Shown here: in pieces, positions 58,385 to 64,000 of the stretch
Numbering within the stretch: the first letter of the stretch is position 1
How the letters are laid out: each line of letters opens with the position of its first letter
NCBI GenBank assembly: GCA_017631795.1
Contig: JAGBSO010000029.1
Span: forward strand, 1-64,000
Source of the DNA: Clostridia bacterium
GTDB lineage: Bacteria; Bacillota; Clostridia; Oscillospirales; Acutalibacteraceae
Reading direction: 5' to 3'
Length of the DNA stretch: 64,000 bases
Translations under genes and position numbers: made by a program
Notes under the pieces: model-generated
Told to the model about the DNA's origin: nothing
What the model saw: only the letters and a program-made list of their open reading frames with translations
Database searches by the model: none

Positions 58385-60013
58385 TCAGTCAAAAATTACC
58401 ATTATCTCATGGATTATTGTCTGGAATACATTTTTAATGAGTCTTACAAGTTTTTCGATTGCTGTTTCACCTTTGTATTCAGCATTTACACCGTTTCCGC
58501 CGTAACAACCGATGTTATTGCTTGTTATCTCATTGCCGAAAAAGTCTGTTGTCAGACCGTCATCAACCTTTTCACCCTTACCGATAAGAGGAGATTTCTC
58601 TGACAGCACATAGCTCATGATATCTGCTGTGTCATCACCTGCAAAACCGGGTACTGTATTCATTGCAAGAATATCAACAAAAGGTGTCATAACATTATAA
58701 TAACAGTTATTCTTATATGTGTTGCCTCTTGAAGCATCAACATCATATGCAAATGTTGCACCGTCTTCCATAACGAAAACGTTGTTTGCAATATATGAAT
58801 TATACAGATTCTTGAACTGGAATTCGCCTGAGTTTATGATTGTGTTGTTATAGAAACTGAATTCATGCTCACCTGCTGAACCGACTGCGGTTGTGCTTCT
58901 TGCACCGTTATCATTGACAGACAGGCAGTAACGCACAGTATTGCCGTGATGACCCGAATAATTGGGATTGTTACACATGAATCTCATGTTGTCGTGAGAA
59001 TAGATATACTGATAAGTGCAGTTGTGTGTATATGAGTCGAAGTCAACAGCCATACCGTCGCCCACATTCTTCTGACCTGCGATTTCGCAATACTGGATAG
59101 TGCTGTTCACACTGCCCCAGAACCACATTGCAGCGGTAAAGAAAAGGATTTCGCCGTTTTCATCCACACCTTCACCCTGACAGCAGTTGATTGCACGGCA
59201 ATCTGTAACAAGAGCACCGTCACACATGCCGATAACAACAGCTTCAGCATCCATATCGTGCAGATAGCAATTCTTTATGAGCAGACCTTCGTTGAAAACG
59301 GGATCAATTTCTTCTTCTGTTGCACACCAGGGATTTTCTGATTCATTCCATGAACCCCAGATAAGGAATCCGTTTGCAACATCATAAACTTCACAATCTG
59401 AAATAGTGAGATTGTTTACGGGGAATCTTGATGTGCCGGGAAAAGATTTTACCATAACAGCAGCTCTTGCACGTGCAGCACCTGCACTTGTGTCTGCTCT
59501 GCTTGTCACTTTTCCGTTTGGCATATCATAAAAATATACATCATCGATTGTAATACCTTCGGAAGTCTTTGTCTTTGTATTTATCCAGATACCGCCGCCG
59601 TTGGGAGCAGTAATTGCAAGATCCGAAACGGTTATGTATGAACAATCGTTAAAGATAAAAACTTCTCTTGCTTCGTTTGTATAGAGAACAGCCTTTTCAC
59701 CTTCACCGTAAGATGAAATAACAACGGGATTTTCCTTTGTGCCGCTCACATCGTTGAAATCAACAGCACATTCGTATCTTCCGCCGTTTCTGAAAAGAAA
59801 TGTTGTACCTGCTGTGATTTCGCCGATTTTAAGACCTGCAATTGTTCTGACTGCTTCATCTTCACTAAGACCGCTGTTTGCATCATCGCCGTCAATTGAG
59901 TCGATGTAATAAACATCCTGTCCGACAATTTCAGCAAAGACAGAAACACCGAATCCTGAGAGAAAAACTGCAACCGCAAGAAGAACTGATAAAACTTTTT
60001 TTGTCACTTTCAT
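58385..60013 (-). CDS. Secreted right-handed beta-helix protein
   Basis: The 542-residue protein has a signal peptide (about 1-27, VSVFA), a start like many polysaccharide-active beta-helix proteins (VYYIDSIDGDDANSGLSEDEAVRTI), and a long series of parallel beta-helix turns (for example ISDCEVYDVANGFLIWG, IKNCYLHDMDAEAVVIG, IQYCEIAGQKNVGDGMAVDF, VRYCLSVNDNGARS). It ends in an amphipathic helix (LVRLIKNVFQTIIHEIMVIF). This could be a polysaccharide lyase or hydrolase, but catalytic residues cannot be assigned. The ATG at 60013 has AAGGAG seven bases upstream. Confidence 0.8.
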   Translation of the reverse strand: MKVTKKVLSVLLAVAVFLSGFGVSVFAEIVGQDVYYIDSIDGDDANSGLSEDEAVRTIAGLKIGEITAGTTFLFRNGGRYECAVDFNDVSGTKENPVVISSYGEGEKAVLYTNEAREVFIFNDCSYITVSDLAITAPNGGGIWINTKTKTSEGITIDDVYFYDMPNGKVTSRADTSAGAARARAAVMVKSFPGTSRFPVNNLTISDCEVYDVANGFLIWGSWNESENPWCATEEEIDPVFNEGLLIKNCYLHDMDAEAVVIGMCDGALVTDCRAINCCQGEGVDENGEILFFTAAMWFWGSVNSTIQYCEIAGQKNVGDGMAVDFDSYTHNCTYQYIYSHDNMRFMCNNPNYSGHHGNTVRYCLSVNDNGARSTTAVGSAGEHEFSFYNNTIINSGEFQFKNLYNSYIANNVFVMEDGATFAYDVDASRGNTYKNNCYYNVMTPFVDILAMNTVPGFAGDDTADIMSYVLSEKSPLIGKGEKVDDGLTTDFFGNEITSNNIGCYGGNGVNAEYKGETAIEKLVRLIKNVFQTIIHEIMVIFD

Positions 60014-60057
60014 ATACATTCTCCTTAAAACTATTTTACGGAAAACTGACCATTTCC

Positions 60058-60086
60058 ATTCTAACACCAATTTGCATAATATTCAA
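60058..60086 (-). promoter_or_regulatory. Promoter of the beta-helix protein
   Basis: TTGAAT (60081-60086) and TAGAAT (60058-60063) on the minus strand, 17-nt spacer, 44 nt before the start codon. Confidence 0.6.
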
Positions 60087-60107
60087 TAGAGAATACAATT
60101 TGTTTGC

Positions 60108-60144
60108 AAAAAATCGGATACCCTTTCGGGCATCCGATTTTTTT
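60108..60144 (-). terminator. Terminator after the acetyltransferase gene
   Basis: Stem TCGGAT.CCC/GGG.ATCCGA (60114-60123 with 60128-60137), flanked by A and T runs, overlapping the stop codon of the gene. It is almost identical to the hairpin at 60947-60970. Confidence 0.8.
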
Positions 60145-60886
60145 ATAATTCCTTTGAAAAATGAACAAGTCTTGACACTTCATTGAAACCCGAAGCTCTA
60201 TGAAGTTTTATGCTCATATCATTAGAAACTTCACAATCACTTGCAAATTCTTTACAACCCTTTGATTTTGCCCAGTTTTCACAACAGGTTATAAGCTCCG
60301 TAGCAAAACCGAGATTGCGCCATTCTTCTCTGACATAAACACCTTCGAGATAACCTACGGGAGTGCTGTGTGTCCCTTCAACATAATCATTACGTACAGA
60401 ACAATGAGCAAAAGCAATCATTTCACCGTAGCAATAAAGAGTAAAAATCATATCATTTTCACTTGCAATGATTTCTTTGATTTCCTCGCACATTTCATCA
60501 AAGTTATGATGCGGCCATAGTTCACAGGCAAGCTGAGATATTTTATAAAAATCTTTTTCTCGGGCAGTATAAACATTCCAACATTTTCGCCACACCCATG
60601 TATGAGAGCTGACACAATTTATGGTAAAAAAATCAACATTATCCCAAAGCTCACACATTGATTTACCGTCAAAAACCTTTGCATTGAGAACTTCATCAGC
60701 TGTTTTATAAAAATATTCCGTATCAATAACAGCGAGCCAATAGCCGTCATTGTCCACATTGCATCCCATCCAGCAATTCTGAAAATCTTCAAGCCCCAAA
60801 ATGCTGAAATTGATTTCCCATACAGAGTCTCTGTTAATCAGTCTTTCTCTGAAATATTCATATCTTATCGGAAAATTTTCTCTCAT
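60143..60886 (-). CDS. GNAT acetyltransferase, AAC(6')-like, with an extra N-terminal domain
   Basis: The C-terminal 145 residues (from about 103, NVYTAREKDFYKISQLACELWP) resemble aminoglycoside 6'-N-acetyltransferases: GYLEGVYVREEWRNLGFATELITCCENWAKSKGCKEFASDCEVSN, with the acetyl-CoA loop in REEWRNLGFA, and HRASGFNEVSRLVHFSK at the end. The N-terminal 100 residues are of another kind, rich in Trp and acidic residues (SVWEINFSILGLEDFQNCWMGC), and not recognised. So it may be a two-domain enzyme. The substrate could be an aminoglycoside or another amine. The ATG follows AGGGTGA. It lies between two near-identical terminators. Confidence 0.8.
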   Translation of the reverse strand: MRENFPIRYEYFRERLINRDSVWEINFSILGLEDFQNCWMGCNVDNDGYWLAVIDTEYFYKTADEVLNAKVFDGKSMCELWDNVDFFTINCVSSHTWVWRKCWNVYTAREKDFYKISQLACELWPHHNFDEMCEEIKEIIASENDMIFTLYCYGEMIAFAHCSVRNDYVEGTHSTPVGYLEGVYVREEWRNLGFATELITCCENWAKSKGCKEFASDCEVSNDMSIKLHRASGFNEVSRLVHFSKEL

Positions 60887-60942
60887 AAAATCACCCTGAA
60901 ATCAGTTTAACACAAGTCAATGCAAATTGCAATAAAATCACA

Positions 60943-60970
60943 AAATTCGGATGCCCTTTCGGACATCCGA
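60943..60970 (-). terminator. Terminator of the lost rubrerythrin gene
   Basis: Stem TCGGATG.CC/GG.CATCCGA (60947-60956 with 60961-60970), followed on the minus strand by AATTTTG. It lies 19 nt past the stop of a rubrerythrin remnant. Confidence 0.65.
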
Positions 60971-60988
60971 TGATTTTTTTAAATTGAA

Positions 60989-61048
60989 TTAACCGAAATA
61001 TCTCTTAAGAAGACCTTCGAGAGCCTTACCGTGTCTTGCTTCGTCACG
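60989..61048 (-). pseudogene. 3' remnant of a rubrerythrin gene
   Basis: On the minus strand, 19 codons and a stop read RDEARHGKALEGLLKRYFG. This matches the C-terminal helix of the rubrerythrin diiron domain as known from the family (DEARHG carries metal ligands). The frame is closed by a stop just upstream (TAA at about 61054), there is no start codon, and no further rubrerythrin sequence lies upstream. So all but the last helix is gone. The original terminator is still present downstream. The 155 bases from 61049 to 61203 hold no gene. Confidence 0.75.
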
Positions 61049-61203
61049 TATTTACACGCAGTATAGCCATTCTTTAGCATAAACACGTTGACAAACACAC
61101 TATTTTATTTAAATAAAAACATGTATCAGACGGGACATAAAAAAACTTCTTGACAAAATCACAAACGAATCCATTTATGATTTCATTTTACAGCATTATG
61201 AAG

Positions 61204-63042
61204 TTAATTCATTTTTATTTCTGCCATATTATCTGCAGAAATATCATCTGCCTCGGAAATTATTTTTCCTATATCAACAGGAATTTCCCCGTTAAGTGAC
61301 TCAGGAGCTGCAAAGTTCAGGTCACCCTTATAATCTGCGGGAACATAGCCTTCTTGGGCAAGTTCAGCACGCTGCACAAGGACTTTCATAACGTAATCAT
61401 GCTGTTTATTGTTATATTTCCAGAAACTGAACGGAATCATCATAAACAGGTGACCCACAAGGTCAATGGCAAGAGGAATTGCAAGAAGTCTGAATCTTGC
61501 CGTATCAATAAAGAATACGTCCCAGTTTGAGTTAAAACCGCTTGTAAGCAGCATAATGGGAATCATAAGACCGACTATTGTTGTGATAGGTGAAGTGAAC
61601 CAGCCGAACACGCCGCCGAAATTCTCAAGTCTTTCACCGGAGAGATACATCTGATAGTCGCCCATTCTTCTGTTCATATCACTTTCTGCCATCTTGACAA
61701 CTTCTTCAAGGAAACCTCTTATCCACATTACAGTGAAAAGAACAATCGCACAAAGCTTGACATTTTCTCCCGCAAAAGCAAGAACGGCAATGATTATAGA
61801 AATTGAAATCACATAAAGCGACTGTCTGAAAAGTTTTAATGTTCTGTATGAAAATCTTTTCAGGAAATAGGGCGCAATAAAATTGGGGATTGTACCTCTG
61901 AAGGTATAAAGAGTGGTAAGAAGACTATACTCAAGACCGCTCAGACGCATTGAATAAAGATAAACGATTGTCATTATGTCAATCATACCGTTACCGAGAG
62001 AGTCGATAAGTCCTGCTGTTGTATTAATCCAGTTATATTTATTCCGCATAACTTCGGAAATTCCGTACCAGAAAGAAATTTCCTGTTTCTTTTCAAGAGG
62101 CGGCTGAGGAATTCGCTCCTTAACCTTTCCTGCAAACACAAGTGTAAGTGCGGCAATGGGGATAAAAAATCCGGGGAGCACGTAGCGATAGAAATTTATA
62201 TCTTCAAAGCTGCCGAGAAGAGGGATAACCATTGCGACGACAGAATTGAGAAGATGTGAGATTTTGACAGGGTATGTCCTGATTTTTATACGCTCTTCAA
62301 TATTCGGACTTGCAAGGAATGCACATTGCTCCATCTTGTCATCAAATGTATACATATTGTAGAATGAGAACAGAAGATATGCAATCCAGAAACGCTCATT
62401 CACATCAGGAATATTGTAAACGGGAAGCCAACCGATAAGAATAATTGATATTGCTTTCTGAATAACATCACTGTAAAGTCTGTATTTGTATCTGCCGAAT
62501 TTCGGAACAAGTTTCTTTCGCCAGAAAATATCTCTCAGGCCGCCGAAACCGCCGAAAAGAAGCTGTATACCGAGAATTTTAAACACACTCTTTGCAGAAA
62601 TACCTGCTAAACTGTTAAGAGAATCAATAATGGCACTGTCAGCAGGGAAAAGTTTTGATGAATCAAAAACAATCATCAACAGACCGATAAGAAAAGCCGA
62701 GATATAAAAAATATTTACATGACGTGCTGTTTTCTTCGGCATAAATCCCAGATTATCCGAAACAATCCATCCGACAATGCTCCAGATATAACCCAGCGGC
62801 AGACCGATAAGACCGACCACAGAGAATGCCAGATACGGAAGATTGTAGTGATACATTATCAGGTAGCAGGATGCACCGAATCCGATATAAGCAAGAGGTG
62901 TACCCGCCGCATAGTTGAATGTTATTCCAAGGAAGATATGCAGATATTCTTTAAAAGGAACATAGTTACCTTTTGAACGGTCAGGCTCATGCCAATGTTC
63001 TTTTACATCTTTAAAAAAAGCCTTAACTTTACCGTCTGCCAT
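61204..63042 (-). CDS. MFS-type transporter (GPH/MFS_2-like), substrate unknown
   Basis: The 612-residue protein has 11-12 membrane helices, a cytoplasmic N-terminal segment of about 35 residues and a 70-residue hydrophilic C-terminal tail. Sequence features such as FLGITFNYAAGTPLAYIGFGASCYLIM and NWINTTAGLIDSLGNGMIDIM fit sugar-cation symporter-like MFS proteins, but only loosely. The gene overlaps the end of the leucine-rich-repeat gene upstream region by a couple of bases, so both are probably on one message. Substrate not assignable. Confidence 0.75.
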   Translation of the reverse strand: MADGKVKAFFKDVKEHWHEPDRSKGNYVPFKEYLHIFLGITFNYAAGTPLAYIGFGASCYLIMYHYNLPYLAFSVVGLIGLPLGYIWSIVGWIVSDNLGFMPKKTARHVNIFYISAFLIGLLMIVFDSSKLFPADSAIIDSLNSLAGISAKSVFKILGIQLLFGGFGGLRDIFWRKKLVPKFGRYKYRLYSDVIQKAISIILIGWLPVYNIPDVNERFWIAYLLFSFYNMYTFDDKMEQCAFLASPNIEERIKIRTYPVKISHLLNSVVAMVIPLLGSFEDINFYRYVLPGFFIPIAALTLVFAGKVKERIPQPPLEKKQEISFWYGISEVMRNKYNWINTTAGLIDSLGNGMIDIMTIVYLYSMRLSGLEYSLLTTLYTFRGTIPNFIAPYFLKRFSYRTLKLFRQSLYVISISIIIAVLAFAGENVKLCAIVLFTVMWIRGFLEEVVKMAESDMNRRMGDYQMYLSGERLENFGGVFGWFTSPITTIVGLMIPIMLLTSGFNSNWDVFFIDTARFRLLAIPLAIDLVGHLFMMIPFSFWKYNNKQHDYVMKVLVQRAELAQEGYVPADYKGDLNFAAPESLNGEIPVDIGKIISEADDISADNMAEIKMN

Positions 63043-63043
63043 A

Positions 63044-64000
63044 TCACTTATCCTCCTTTACCTGATTATAAAGAACGGGAACACGGGTCATAAAGACATT
63101 TCTTTTTTCAGGCGCCCAGTCATCGCCAAGCTTAACCTTTTCTCTTACTTCTTCCTCTGAAAGCTCCATATTTACCTGTTCAGCACCACAGGAATAAAAA
63201 GCATGATGTCCGATTTCAACAACATTTCGCGGAATGAAGATATATTTCAGTTCACCGCAATAACTGAGTGCATCAGAACCGATTTTCTGAACTGTTGACG
63301 GAAAATCAATCTTTTCCATCTGCCAACAACGGAACATTGCCATTTCTTCAATTTCTTCAAGTCCTTCGGGAAGTACAAGCTCCTTAAGCTTTTCATTATA
63401 TGCAAAGGAAAGCTGACCTAATACTTTGACAGTATCGGGAAGTGTGACCGAATAACGGAATTCCTCGTAAGCATTGTTGATTTCTTCGGCATTTTCTTCG
63501 CAGTATTTCAGGAAAGCATCAACATCATCGGGAGAAACAGGAAGCTTTGCGCCCAGAGACTCTGCAACAAGAGCATATCCTCTTTTCTGCGGAGAAAGAA
63601 CAGATTTTATCGGCTTGCCGTTTTCAGTTTCATAAAGAACGCCGTCAATTACGCTGTAATGTTCATTTCCTTCTTCCACAAAAATACCGTAAAGGTTATT
63701 GACGGTAAAGAATGATGTGTTTTCAATTTTTTCAACATTTTCCGATATGTAAATATATCTGAGTGTTTCGTTACAGTTGACAGCATACTCCCTGACTACC
63801 GTAACAGGCTTTGATGTGTCGGGATTCTGTCCGTTTTCATCTCTCAGATAATCAACAAACAGAATTTTATCGTCTTCTCTGCCTGAAAACTGATGAAGAA
63901 TTATCCCCTCATCGGTTTCTTTATAGACATATCTGTCACGCTCAAGAGAATAAAAGCTGACCCAGATTGAAGCAACAACAGATACCACAATGAAGGCAAT
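63044..64000 (-). CDS. BspA-type leucine-rich-repeat protein, N-terminus beyond the window
   Basis: At least 318 residues are visible. The frame is open to the window edge (IAFIVVSVVASIWVSFYSLE), so the gene starts outside. A membrane helix lies at the visible N-terminus and the remainder should be outside the cell. LRR_5 repeats of the BspA type are seen: TLPDTVKVLGQLSFAYNEKL, LVLPEGLEEIEEMAMFRCWQM, DFPSTVQKIGSDALSYCGEL, FIPRNVVEIGHHAFYSCG. Such proteins are often involved in surface binding. It is followed directly by the MFS gene. Confidence 0.85.
   Translation of the reverse strand: MAFIVVSVVASIWVSFYSLERDRYVYKETDEGIILHQFSGREDDKILFVDYLRDENGQNPDTSKPVTVVREYAVNCNETLRYIYISENVEKIENTSFFTVNNLYGIFVEEGNEHYSVIDGVLYETENGKPIKSVLSPQKRGYALVAESLGAKLPVSPDDVDAFLKYCEENAEEINNAYEEFRYSVTLPDTVKVLGQLSFAYNEKLKELVLPEGLEEIEEMAMFRCWQMEKIDFPSTVQKIGSDALSYCGELKYIFIPRNVVEIGHHAFYSCGAEQVNMELSEEEVREKVKLGDDWAPEKRNVFMTRVPVLYNQVKEDK

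Noticed and set aside
61049-61203. Plus-strand promoters (TTGACA at about 61088 and 61152)
   Set aside because: The -10 regions are weak and no plus-strand gene follows; AT-rich sequence gives such hits often.

Overview
The window is a stretch of chromosome from a low-GC, Gram-positive, endospore-forming member of the Clostridia, most likely of the Ruminococcaceae/Oscillospirales type. The evidence is the B. subtilis-like gene order yicC-remA-gmk-rpoZ-priA-def-fmt-rsmB-rlmN-prpC-prkC-rsgA...spoVM, three sporulation genes (spoVM, spoVAE, ytfJ/gerW), AGGAGG-type ribosome binding sites, sigma-A promoters of the TTGACA-17-TATAAT type, a dockerin-like secreted protein and many lipoproteins. No insertion sequence, prophage, CRISPR array, rRNA or replication origin was seen.

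Layout. 1-620: end of a tRNA cluster (Asp partial, Val) and a small monocistronic transcript for a 43-residue protein. 820-4770: rluA-type synthase, ilvE behind a palindromic promoter, a secreted/anchored protein of unknown function, and a LysM/M14 peptidase that has lost the middle of its catalytic domain. 4880-10410 (mostly plus strand): glmS, an MntR-like regulator, rlmA, an orphan spoVAE, and htpG behind a CIRCE operator. 10427-23830 (minus): spoVM, a small membrane protein, and the conserved translation, cell-wall-signalling and sporulation block rsgA to yicC with its own strong promoter. 23841-38310 (minus): a second long gene chain (rluB, dacF, ytfJ, DUF2953, scpB, scpA, M50 protease, prmC, yqhQ, a two-component system, an FG-GAP-like lipoprotein, cdaR, cdaA, ispF, aspartate aminotransferase). 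38475-38750: Thr and Tyr tRNAs with promoter and terminator. 38800-64000: accessory, mixed-strand region with many single-gene units: an oxidoreductase, a PstS-like three-gene unit, MATE, bile-salt-hydrolase-like protein, YgjV, GH36 glycosidase, EamA, MscL with a zinc ribbon, DUF1846, corA behind a structured leader RNA, a dockerin-like protein, the NifU-like/GGGtGRT pair, BamE-like lipoproteins, DUF1810, nadE, a beta-helix protein, an AAC(6')-like acetyltransferase, a rubrerythrin remnant, an MFS transporter and a leucine-rich-repeat protein cut by the window end.

How it fits together. The minus-strand core joins translation start and maturation (def, fmt, rsmB, rlmN, rsgA), cell-wall signalling (PrkC/PrpC, CdaA/CdaR, DacF), chromosome condensation (ScpA/ScpB) and sporulation (SpoVM, YtfJ). 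The most promising undescribed items are the structured corA leader, the highly biased NifU-like/GGGtGRT gene pair, a dispersed intergenic element whose two copies carry compensatory stem changes, and several small genes (43-, 31-, 52-, 46- and 28-residue products) of which the 28-residue one is recognisable as SpoVM. All functional calls rest on reading motifs and gene order by eye; no database search was run.
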